Shown here: piece after piece, positions 10,534-21,700 of the stretch
Layout: each line of letters opens with the position of its first letter
How positions within the stretch are numbered: the stretch's first letter is position 1
Assembly: GCF_963966145.1 (NCBI RefSeq)
Contig: NC_091046.1
Span: 17,422,001 to 17,486,000, forward strand
Source: Tenebrio molitor
Taxonomy: Eukaryota; Arthropoda; Insecta; Coleoptera; Tenebrionidae
DNA: 64,000 nt
Direction: 5' to 3'
Notes under the pieces: model-generated
Told to the model about the DNA's origin: nothing
The model's input: the letters and a program-made list of their open reading frames with translations, nothing else
Database searches by the model: none
Position numbers and translations under genes: made by a program

Positions 10534-10676
10534 GTGCGATTCTGTTTTAAAATTTACCAATATTGCTATATAACAAGGTTGTAGTTGCTATGATATGAAG
10601 CTGTTGATTGGTTGGATTTATGCAAAATCAATATTGTTCAATAACAACATTGCTAAATTTTGAAACAGAATCGCAC
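10534..10676. mobile_element. 143-bp MITE, GTGCGATTCTG ends
   Basis: GTGCGATTCTGTTTTAAAAT at the left and ATTTTGAAACAGAATCGCAC at the right are near-perfect inverses. The first six bases match the GTGCGATC family at 2,183 and 41,455, but the rest differs. Confidence 0.75.
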
Positions 10677-10753
10677 TATATATCTACTTGTTGTAGATAT
10701 GTATATGGATGTAGTACATAATTATTCTAATAAAAAAATATCAAAGAGATATC

Positions 10754-11395
10754 AGTCACTCAGTGTAAAATCTGGGCTGTAGGATGGATGTTCCATTTTT
10801 ACAAAGCCGCACTCGTCGATTACTTCATGGACTTGGCGATCTTTGTGGACTCTGTAATTATTGTCATGAAGCAGCATAATCTTTTGATCACAGTTGTGCG
10901 GCCTTTTTTGTTGAATGGCAGTTTCAACTTTCTGATTGTTTCTTCTCCTGTTATTATAGAGTTTTTTTCATTTATTCAATCAGTAAGATTCCTTCCATAT
11001 CCCAAAACACCGATACCATCAGCTTTCCTAAGGAATTGTGCGTTCTTGCCTTTTTTGGCGGTAAAGATCGCTTTTAGACCCACTCCATCGATTCTTGTTT
11101 TGTCGGTGGATCCCAGTGATACACCCACGTTTCATCATCTGTTATAATTTTCGAAAAAAAGCTCTTCGTCGTCAGCCAAACTCCCAAGTTTTCTTAGCAA
11201 ATGTGTTGCCGACACTGTTTTTCTTCAGGATTAAGCTATTTCGGAATCCAACGTGCTGATACCTTATTCATTTCTAATGCAATTTTTTTTATTCTAGTTC
11301 TTGCTTCAGTAGCTCTTTCGCATCTTGGGGTATTGTATCGACCAAAATTTTATCGTATCGGCGCATCCTTCCCTTACCATTAATCATCCTCTGGT
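10754..11395 (-). pseudogene. mariner transposase, broken
   Basis: Reading the minus strand, SARWIPK, LNPEEKQCRQHIC, then IITDDETWVYHWDPPTKQES, KRSLPPKKGKNAQF and finally EHPSYSPDFTLSD followed by TGA appear in order but in several frames and with stops. This is the mariner transposase order: the WVPR-like linker, the first catalytic Asp in the DETW motif, and the third in YSPDxxxSD (a DD34D enzyme). The second catalytic region (HDN) is degraded to HDNNYRVHK around 10,845-10,870. Inverted ends were not located. The plus-strand ORFs across this region are shadows. Confidence 0.75.
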
Positions 11396-11647
11396 CAATT
11401 TTTGGGTCCATTTAAAATGTTACACTAGGTACATCATATCATAAAGAAACAACTCTGAACAGTGGCATAGATAGCTTTTTGCTTTGGGGGGGGGGGTCCA
11501 CGTACTTACTTTTGTATTAGGTATGAAAATTTGATTTTCAATGTAGGTGTCTACTTATAAAACTAGAGTATGTAATTATCCCAACACGGCTTAAAGGAAC
11601 ACATTTTAATTGTTTATACTCATGTTGAAAAAAAAACAAAAAAAATC

Positions 11648-14149
11648 TCAAAGAACAAATTCTAGCTTTCGAGATTTTTTAGATAAATGATCTAGCACGG
11701 CTTCAGCTGGAGGTACGAACTCTCTGTTAATGGATAATGCAGCCAAACCATTCAATCTTCGCTAAAATTAAGAGAGAAGTAGAATTATCAAAAATACTTT
11801 AAACACAATTACTACCTCTGACATTGTATTCCGAAGGTACATTTTGATTCGTTTCAACGCTGAAAATGATCGTTCTGCAGAAGCAGTAGATACAGGAAGC
11901 GTCGCAAGAATGGTATATAATTTCAGCATATTTGGATATATAATAGGGTTACATATTGCTAGTGCTTCCATGGCATTAGTTGGGACAATTTTCTCTTTGA
12001 AAATTTTGCCAAACCAAAGTTTTCTCTCAGCAATGATTATTTCTGGGTTGTCGTTGAAGTCTTCTGAATAAAATTTGATTAAATACTCGAAGTTGTTTTG
12101 GGATTCTTTGTCGAATTGTTGTTGTTCTTCGGGTGTCGAGCCTTCCTTATTTGGAAATAATGCCTGGAACCCTGCTAAGACTTCTTTATGGTCTATAAAC
12201 CTTTTTTTCAATTCGCTCAGGAAGCGTTCGACATATGGAATGAAGAGAGTAACTCTGTAATAATCTTCTGGAGTATTTTGGTTCCCTGGATTGGATCTGT
12301 GTCTTTGATGAGCGGTGAGTCTTGGAATTACAATAAAAGCTGAAACTTCGTTTGCTAATAGAGTCGCTTGTTTAAATATTTCCTTAAACTCATCCTCTGC
12401 ATTATTTCTCAATTTTTGCATTTCGGAAATTGTGCCTTCTGCTAATGATACGGCTTCTTTTAAATCTATACTTATCTTTTGTAAATGTTTGCTCAGTGGA
12501 TACCCAAGAGCAAAAAGTTTGGCAGTAACAAATAAAGCAATAATGAACTTGCCTTGCGTAATCCCATTTACAAGAGATCTCGCTTCATTAGCAGTGACCC
12601 TATCTTTCCATTCTGAGACTTCAGAAAGCGCATCTACGACATAGACGTAAATTTCTTTAAAGTCACTTACGGAGTCAAATCTCTCAATCCATCGTGTAGT
12701 ACACATTTTTTTTAGTGTCTTAATTTTAGGGATATTCTCTGCTTCTGCTAAAGCTTTATTTAACACATCTCGACGCTTTGGATATGAAAAGAAATTGTGG
12801 GCTTGACCGACAATACCTAAACAATTTCGAATTTCTGGCACCTCGCTAGCTTTTGAAACAGCTAAGTTGAGGCTATGAGCAGCGCAATGCACATACAATG
12901 CAGTTGGATGATTTTTCATCACGTGAGCCTGAACACCATTAAATTCACCAGACATTGCCGCTACTCCATCGTATCCTTGTCCACGTAAATACTTTTTGTC
13001 GATACCAAATTCGCGCAAATTATTCAAGATGACCTTTGCCAACCCTTCTCCGGTGACGTCTGCAGTTGGTACAAATTGTAAAAAGTGTTCTTTGATTTTC
13101 AGTGTGGTCAAGTCCACATATCTCACGCATAATGACACTTGTTCAACTCCCGAAATGTCAGCAGTTTCATCAGCCAAAACTGAAAAGCATTTAGCCGCAT
13201 TCACTTCGGAAACCACACGCTCTAGAATCAATGCGTTACATGAGTCTATAATTTCGTTCTGGATGGTAGAACTCGTGTACTTGTTTCTCTCTCCAGGTCC
13301 CTCTAAAGCATTTTTCAGCAGTGCATCCCCTTTAGCTCTATAACGCAGTATAGCTCGGAAGTTGCCCTGATTTTTGTCAGTTGGCGCTGTGATGATTGAA
13401 ATCTTGCCAGAATCACGATGACCGCGAAGTGCCATTTCCTGGACACCGCAAAGAATTACCGCGTCTATTATAGGCACAATTTTCTGCCTGTTCTCAAGGA
13501 TTTTTTGAGTTCTGTCTGCAGACAGTTTATTTTCCACCGAAAGCAAATTGTTTTTATCGACATTTAGGAAATAATCTGCATCAGCAAGTGACTGCAAATG
13601 ATACTGAGCATGTGAATGCTTTTCAAATGTGTCAATAGCTTTTTTCCAAGTATCAAACTTTTTCTTTCATAACGCACCCAAACTCTAAGAATTTATCCCT
13701 GCACCAGCCTTAGAAAATACAACGCAAAATTTGCAGTAGGCTCCATTTTCAACTTCCGAATAGGCCAGCCAATTCCATTTACTAAGCCAAGAGTACTGGA
13801 ATTTAAGTTTTTTCTCTTTAGGTCCAGATTTAATAACCGGAAACGAATATGAAACGTCTGGACTCCAAATATTGTTTAAAACGGTAACTTTCTCTGCATG
13901 AGACAGAACTCTGTTACAAAATAGACTAATGTCGTTGATAGGGCCTGGATTTTCTTGTGTCTGAGAAAGGAACGCAGCAGTATTTTGATGTTCCATTTCA
14001 GTCGAACGGAAATTTGAATTGGATGTTGAGGGAGCAATTTCTATCTCTCGCTGCCTCAATACAGACTCGCAATTATTATCATCTGATGCTGTTTGTCTTG
14101 AAAAAAACTGTTCAATTGTCTGTGTTTTTTGCCGTTTTGGTTTTGACAT
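11648..14149 (-). pseudogene. hAT transposase (ZMYM1/DUF4371-like), two in-frame stops
   Basis: One frame runs from ATG at 14,147-14,149 to the splice donor at 11,815, then a second exon (11,648-11,761) ends in TGA: about 815 codons in all. Visible in order: a nuclear-type basic start (MSKPKRQKTQTIEQFFSRQ), a TTF/BED-like cysteine region (WLAYSEVENGAYCKFC), the DUF4371 RNase-H core with FSVLADETADIS and GQGYDGVAAMSG, and the C-terminal hAT dimerisation region with LPVSTASAERSFSALKRIK. The acidic residues in ADETADIS, GYDG and SAERSFS are candidates for the catalytic triad. TAG at 13,685-13,687 and TGA at 13,667-13,669 interrupt the frame about 155 residues in, with no frameshift. The rest is open, so the copy looks recently inactivated. 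Confidence 0.85.
11762..11815 (-). other. 54-nt intron in the hAT transposase
   Basis: On the minus strand the frame NTMSE meets GTAGTAATTG and resumes after TCTTAATTTTAG with RRLNGLAALSINREF. Both splice sites are canonical, the phase is 0, and the downstream 37 residues (ending KKSRKLEFVL) match the usual hAT C-terminus. Reading through the intron instead gives an atypical hydrophobic tail. Confidence 0.8.
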
Positions 14150-14458
14150 ATTCTAATTCTAACAGAAACCATCCGAAATTATTCGTGAACGAATGCAATA
14201 TTAAATTTTTTTACCTTTTTTTTTCAACACAACACTAAATTATTTTTAAACTGAACTGAACTCAATCTTTTAACTAAATAGTAATTATGCACAAGGCACT
14301 GAAGGCGTCAGAGCCTGACCGGGCGAGAAAACTTGATTTACCCGGTACAGCATTGTCAGCTAAAATAAAACAGGTCAGTCGTATTAAAGAATAATTTGAA
14401 TTTTTTTGTGGTAAATTTAATGTGTGGTGCCGACTCAATAGTATGAACGTTTTCTTAG

Positions 14459-14594
14459 GATTCTGTTATAACCCTGTTATGAGGTATTAATTAAAATATA
14501 CTATTTTCAACTGAATAAAAAAAAATACAAATTTGACCATTTTTTTTGTCGTCTTGTTTTAATTAATACCTCCTAACAGGGTTATAACAGAATC
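14459..14594. mobile_element. 136-bp MITE inside the hAT element
   Basis: GATTCTGTTATAACCCTGTT at the left and its inverse AACAGGGTTATAACAGAATC at the right are perfect. AGGTATTAATTAAAA and TTTTAATTAATACCT extend the arms. It sits in the 5' noncoding part of the hAT, upstream of the transposase ATG. Confidence 0.85.
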
Positions 14595-14977
14595 ATAAAA
14601 AAGTCCATATAATGAAAGGATACCGCACATTAAATACGAGGAGCTTCGAGCGTTCGGCTTGGCAGTGGGCCATCGCGAGAAACGCGTTAAAATTTGCCAC
14701 TTTTTTTTCTCGTAAATTTACGAACGTTCGGGCGTTTCCTTTCAGGTGATGATATGGATAGTGGGACAACCACCCTCATTTTTTTTTTGTTCAAAATCCG
14801 TGGCACATCTGGTGATTTCTTTTTGTTAGAGGTGGCATAAGCAAAAGCAAAAGACGAGAAAATAAAATATGTACAGCCGTGATAAATTTATTTTGATCGT
14901 CAATGTCATGCTTGATGACTTCATGTATATACTGAAAAAATGTTATTCAGTTGTAAAAAAAAATATGGATGAGCTCT

Positions 14978-15012
14978 GGGGGGGGGGGGTCCGGACCCCC
15001 TGGACCCCCCCC
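14978..15012. repeat. G-run/C-run hairpin at the hAT right end
   Basis: A run of about twelve G is followed by TCCGGACCCCCTGGA and a run of eight C. A shorter G run lies near the left end at about 11,487. The right-end sequence can fold on itself. Length in such runs is prone to sequencing error. Confidence 0.7.
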
Positions 15013-15567
15013 TTATCTACGCCACTGACTGAATAAATAACAAGCGAATACCGAGAAGACAATGCATTAATTTTAACGAAAAAATTAAATAGTTACCCTG
15101 AAAAACGTGTTGCGTCTGTAGCACAACGTAGAGTTAGATTTAATTTGACAATGAGATTTATTCAGTCAACCCAATTGTAAATTCTCCCGAGTGAAACTTA
15201 AGTCCTCTACCTGGCGTGGTGAGACAGCGCCACCAGAGCAACACTGTAGTCTGGCAAGTGCTTCAATATCAATATTTTAAGCAGTCCGTCGGCCTCAGAA
15301 CCGTCCAAAACTGTACCCACCAAAACAGTGCCAACGTTGTCCGACACAAGTTCGTTCTCGTCTTGCGTTCCGCAGGCACAGGCGCGCGTATCTCATCCAC
15401 TCATCTTCAAAACATCCACACGCCCTGAACTTTCTTACCGCAGCCGGTCGTTGAAGTTTTGACGTTCGGAAGGCGTTTTCATGCGGAGGCTTCTGCCAGG
15501 TCCACTTCTCGTAGTATCCCCGCTACATTCCTGTAGTAGCGTAGTAGTAAAGTGTTTGCGTACGCAC

Positions 15568-15780
15568 TCAGTAAAATCGAGCACCAGCAACAGTTGATAC
15601 GTAATTCGTTCCACACACAGACCGAATAAAATTGCCGGCGCTCAAAAAAATGCATACTTGGCACAATTAACAACAATTGGTGGTTGTGTAGATGTGAACA
15701 GTGTGATCAGCGCCAGTCGCGACGTCTTCACGGTGGAAACTTGTCCGAAGTGTAGGTACCCCAGACAGTTCCAGTTCCAA
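15568..15780 (+). promoter_or_regulatory. Candidate promoter and noncoding first exon
   Basis: A TCAGT initiator-like motif at 15,568-15,572 lies in a CpG-richer patch (15.2-15.9 kb). A strong donor, CCAA followed by GTAAGT, is at 15,780/15,781. Between them the plus strand has only short upstream ORFs (ATG at 15,651 followed by a stop after six codons; an ATG-TGA), as in a 5' UTR. It is inferred to be one of several first exons of the gene that owns the coding exon at 56.3 kb. No transcript evidence is available. Confidence 0.3.
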
Positions 15781-18700
15781 GTAAGTACCAGCTCCATTGT
15801 TTTGAGCGATCGTAGTTTCTTCTGGATTTCTTTCCCCGAAAGATTTAATGATCGTTTCTACGAAATTATCGCCGGAATTAGGTACTCGAACCTCAATTAT
15901 TCAATAAAAAGATAACGTCTCCAACAATAATAATCATTCAGAAATACGTCATTGCTTTTATCGTTGTACCTACTTATCAGTACTTATCTGTTTGTATTGC
16001 AGTTTCGAGTAATATTCTTGTATCTCTTCACAATTTTGCAATTTGGTTGTCTACAATCAGGAGGTACATGTGCACTTTGGTTTCGAAAGGTCTTCACACA
16101 GAACAGTAGGTAACAACGGCGGATCTCTTGCCGAGCTCTTCAGCTTCACCTTGTGTTGCTCGAAGATGAAGACTAGAACGGGATAAACATACCTACACCG
16201 TCAGGTTTCGTTGCAGCGTGGGTTTCATTACATATTGCAAGTATTTTTAACCCGGGAAGTAACCTGTTTCTGACATAACGGCTGTTGGACGACAAGTTAA
16301 GCACAAAAATAAAACTGAATGAGACAAGTAAACTATGCAAATGTGCTGTTTAATAAAAATCAGGCAAATAAATTATGACCGTGTTGGCAAGAAGAAGTGG
16401 CAGAGCTTGGTGAAGGTATTTACGGTGGCGCCAATGACCTCTCCTGTATTTATGCAAGCGCCTGTGTTTTTCATTTGCATGCCTGTTCACTATTTGGCTG
16501 AGTATGTGGAAATAGACTTGCCCCCGACACCAGATAATTAAACCCACGTTGCAGGATTGAAGCCAGAAAGTGACCCATTACTGTTCCTCGTAAAACTCGT
16601 ATAAACAGCATCATTATACGGCAATACGATCGTCCATTCGACGACAACCTTTTTCTTACACATCAAGCGATGGTCGGGAGAAATCCAGATGTTGCAGCAT
16701 GTGCACGGTTTGCCAAATAATAAACAAACATTACAAAAAATATAAATGTAACTGTATACAGTAGCGCGGCTTGGTGTAGGAGAGTCGATGCATCGCATGT
16801 TATGGGTGTTGTTAGCTAGTGCTCGGCTTTGGAGTGTACTCAAACAAAAGTGTCCAAAGGCATGACTCAGAGAACTGTGTTTATAGCACGACGCAGTCGC
16901 TGCAAAATTTGGTCATCTACCAGTGTTTTCATGTATCTGCTATCTACACAAATATGATTCAACTTCAAGTGTTGCAGACAAAACCCGTTGGATTATGATA
17001 AACAACGATAATTAATGTAACAATAATAATAACAATCTATTTTGTATGCAGCCATCATGTCGCAGGCAGTGGACAATGGTGCCCGTATTAGTTCGTATAT
17101 TTTATGATGTTTTGTTTTGTAGTTCGTGATTTGAATCAACTGGTCACTTGTCCGCAAAGAAATTTATGGAATGGGCAATCAGTCACTTACAAGAGTCACC
17201 ATTAAAACTGATTTTGCCTCATTTTATGGATTTATGTACGATTAATGAGGAAAGTACTCTTTTGTGCTGTATACAAAAAAAAATAATGGCCAAAAAACTA
17301 AATCAACAAGACACGCAAAACTTTTTATGCACGTCCTTTAAAGCCGCGGAAGTTTGTTTTATTAAATTGCGTACCTTTTTGCCGTGACAAATGTTTTATG
17401 TCCTTTTATGGTCGAGCTAGTCACTTTTGTAGTAATCACTGTAAGCTGGGTTAAGATTTGAGCAATAAACACAATACTAGATACACATATTTGGGAAGTT
17501 TTCTTTTTCACAGAGTTACGGATGAGTTTGTTTATGATATCAGATGCAATAGAAATACTGTTATTATCCAGTAAGTTAAAACCATAAAATTATTTCCAAT
17601 GATCAACAGTTTTACTGTAACTACGATAAAGTTCAGAATTACCTCTTTGAAAACTAACCGCGTAATGTTCGAACTACATATTTTAGCAGCCAGTTAAATG
17701 TCTGTAATGTTGTGGAAGTAAATGACAAAGAGATCAAAGAAGCCGTCACCAAGGTATCGTATAGCTGGCTATTAATATTGTCTAAAATGTTTGAGTGAAT
17801 TGCTACGATGTAAACTAAAAACAAACTTGTATTCAAGATAGAAAAATGTAACAGTAGCACGTTCACATCCATAGGATCTATAATAAGCTGCGGTGAAAGA
17901 GTTCAATCAATTAATTAATGTTTCCAGTGAACCAATTTTGAAATTGAAAATTTTACACATGCATTTGTTACCAGGAATTTACAAGGAAATGCAATGAAGT
18001 GTAGTAAATTAATTCATTGCTAAATAAAATAAATTCTACGCACACATCTCAGAATCTGAGTCTAAATATTTTGTTTCTGAACCTGAACATTTTATTTACC
18101 TAAGCTGATAATGCTACGTAAAACATTATTGTTTAGGTATACATATTTTATTTTATTTGTACGAAATTAACAAGAATTTTTAGGAAATCTATAGTTGCTA
18201 TAAAACAAGAAAGTTTTAAAAAACAATCTATGTTTTATTTCTAATAGATAAACGTGGGCAAAAAGATGTTAAACATTTTTTCTGATTTTTTTAAGTACAT
18301 ATTTAGACCTAGGCCGTTCTAGGGTGGTTCGGTACAATGTTAACATCACCGTATTGAACATTTCAATCTTTTTTTAGATAATTTGTAACATTAGTAGAAT
18401 TTGTAAACCTAATTACATACTATAAAACCAAACAAAACATATTTATGTACCTTCAAAGGCAGTGCAATAACATGAATTCGTCTTTTTTAAGGTACAAGAT
18501 CAACAATTAATATACATATGTACGTGATACATACCTACTTATAGCGTCATAAATTGTGAATCGTGTACCAAAGGGTGTAAGTGAACAATAATATATAATA
18601 AATAATTTCAGCTTTATATTGCTTAAGCCACGCGCCTACGGCTTGTGGCTCAATTCTGCAAACTCGTATGAAATCTTTCATTTTCAACTCTTGATATACA

Positions 18701-21700
18701 ATATACTATTACGTACGTCGAATATTCAGAAATCGAGCAAACAGAATATGTAAGTTGAAAAAGTTTAAAAATAAATTTTCAGTAAACGTTTTATATTCAA
18801 CATTAATAACCGGAAATAACCTAATTAATAATTATTCTAGGTGAATGTATGTATGTATTTACAACTTTGGAAAGACATAGATATCTGCTTATAATACTAC
18901 ATACATAATTTATTTTGCCAAGATCTGAAACGGTAGGAAACATTTTCTGCCCGTGTTTCCTGTTGTAATCAATATCGGTATCCCTGTTTTGTGTGATTTG
19001 TAAATGGTTATGTATTTTTTGTAAAGGTATAGTTGTTACGATAAATCGGCAGCTATTAAAATCTTATATATTTATTAGTACCTTGACTTATAATAATTTC
19101 AATGCCTTAAAATCTATTTAGAGATAACCAGTAATTATAATTTCAATAATTGAATAATAGAATAATTAAAAATGCAGTTTGGAGGATAAGTAGATCAATA
19201 AACCTACGAATTTACTACTAAAATAATTAGAATCTGGTAAATTTAGGTGTCTAAGAACCTTGAAAGTTTCCTTGAAAATAAAAAATTAAACGAAAAATTG
19301 TTGTACATATTTGAATGTTCGAATTTTATTGCTTCTTCAAAGGAGCAACAGCAATGAAAAAATAATTTGTTCGTTACATGACTAGATACAATTTCCTTTT
19401 ATTTGGACACATTATTTATACGTCGGCAACCAGGAAATCACTCATGTTTTGCGTTATTTGTTGCTAAACTCATCTCCAATCAGGCATTTATTATGTAGAC
19501 TTTCTAGGTATATTTTTTTGGAAGGTTTCTGTTTGCTGACTTTGATTTGTAAAACGTCACAGCGATAGTGAGCTATAAATTTAATTGATCATCAAACATG
19601 CGGGTGGAGGTTTTAAGTAGGAAATTTCTTTCGATTGATAAATATGTATATACATATGTAATGGACAAAAGTTTGTTATTTGATTTCTTCATGAGATAGG
19701 TGCACTATCTGCCCTATTTATTGTGATATTGTCTAGTTTTGAAGATAAGTGGCGTCTCAAAGGTGAAGTTTATGTAACCTGTTGATTGACTAAGACAATC
19801 AACACCAGAGGATTAGGAGAATAATTTGGTGCAATTATATACGGCGCAAATGGTTTCAGAGCGGTCATCGAACTTTTGTTGACATTCGTGTGGCATAAAA
19901 TTGAATATGATCTTTTACCAAACACGTCACAACATCGATATGGAAACGCTGAACAATAAAATATTACACCATCGTTAAAGAATGTTACACCGACTGGAAT
20001 TGCCTTTTTATTTTATTTGCGATTTGCGGGAGTTGCCATGTCATACACCGCAAAATCCCGATCACGTCTAGAAGTTCATTCCTGCATTATCATTTCATAT
20101 TTGTCTTGATAAAAGTTTTTGGATCGCCCTTTATTGTTAACAGTTACTAAAAACTTATATGTAGTTCAAATTTATTTTCATCAGTTTGATTGAAACATTT
20201 TTTTATTCATAATTACGTATTATACATAAATACCTAATTTTCAAAATTTTAATACGTAATATCAGTTTTTCATCAAAACTAATATGAAAAGCGCTGTTTA
20301 TTGATAGTTTAAATTGTATCATCCTCTTGATGGATGATAAAATAAATAAGATACATAAGATAAGACTAAATTTTTAATATCATTCTTGATGCGAACACTG
20401 ATGATATAATTCTCATTAAATACTTAGGTCGTTGAATGAATAAAAAAGTAATACATTTTTTCAGCCGGAGAACCAGTAGGAAGTCCGACTGAGCTGAATA
20501 AAGCAAATGAAGTACCTAGATATGGCACCACATAGTGAAACGCTATTTCAGTTTGTAATTTGTACGATGTAAACGAAACTTTAATCTGAACGTGCTTTAT
20601 ATTGAGAAACTTTTTTTTTTAATATATTTTTATCCACGACTTTCGACGGTTTACAAAAATAATCTGCCTTTATTTTGTGTTAGGCTTATTACAAAAAATT
20701 ATGCTCAACATCCTGTTCGCATATTTAAAAAACGAGTTTAGATTGTCCTGATTCTGGTGGACAGTGATAGTTTCATTGGTGGTTACAATGGTACGTATAT
20801 ATTCATAATTCATAAAAGGTTTAAAGATCAGGCTTAAACTCTTGAAAAATTTGCACTTTAAACACATACAGTTTTAACACTTTCAGATAATTTTTTAGGA
20901 GGTGGGTTAGACTTTTCTCAACACGCTCATTTAATAATCGTATTAGGAAGGATTACCTATCCTCCACATCTATATTAATATTAAGAAGTGTAGGGCTGCA
21001 GTTTGTATTACATATTAAAAATATGTCGAGACATGATAAAATGTTGAGTATCCAGATTTAGGAATGCGATATTTCAATGAAAACTGAGAACATTCCTTTT
21101 TTGTTTTCTTCAATGTCAAAATATAAATCTTCTTCAAGATAATCTGTAACATCATCTTAAGAACGGCAATTCTTAGTTTAGCAAATTATGACATTACCAA
21201 CGGAACGCATTTTTATCGATCGTGTATTTATATCTCTTCTTCACGTTGGCAATGTCGGCGGATAGTACCTTATAGTGTTACGATTCGTGATTTTAGATTG
21301 TTTTAAATAGATCCAGGTGAAGGCGATATTATTCTCTACAGTGAATTAAAAATTACTGTAACTTCTGATTCCTCAAAATTCCTTGAAGACATTTTCATAA
21401 AACTCTGAATTACGGCATATTGCGTTATTTCGAATATGACGCACAGGTTTCAGTTGTGCCTGGTAAAAAAAAAATTAAGTCCATTAACATTAATTAAAGA
21501 CTTGCAGTGATTTAACATAAGACATAAAATTCCAAGTAAGTAAATATTGTTGGAAAAATAAAATTTGCTTAATTTTTAACACTTCAATTTTTTGTTGGGA
21601 GTAAAAACATTAGCACCTCGCCACACATCACGTAGTGAATTGTTTTTCGAGTTACGGCGCGGAACAGTTGGTACCTATGTGTAGTATGATGAACCGGAAT

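Larger units (their letters stand above)
11460..15027 (-). mobile_element. hAT DNA transposon, 3.57 kb, nearly full length
   Basis: The ends CAGTGGCATAGATAG (left) and CTTATCTACGCCACTG (right) are imperfect inverted repeats of the CAGTGGCGTAGATAAG type common in animal hAT elements. Both ends carry G/C runs just inside. The element encloses one transposase gene on the minus strand and a small MITE (14,459-14,594). A clean 8-bp duplication is not visible: the flanks are ACTCTGAA and ACTGAATA and share only CTGAA. This suggests decay or an edge rearrangement. Confidence 0.85.

Noticed and set aside
10788..11147. 119-codon plus-strand ORF
   Set aside because: Antisense to the mariner remnant whose DETW and YSPD motifs read on the minus strand.
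11844..13343. Plus-strand ORFs of 61-115 codons across the hAT region
   Set aside because: They lie antisense to the hAT transposase frame, which has clear domains. No independent motif.
11452..15035. Clean 8-bp target duplication for the hAT
   Set aside because: The flanks ACTCTGAA and ACTGAATA share only CTGAA, so I do not claim one.
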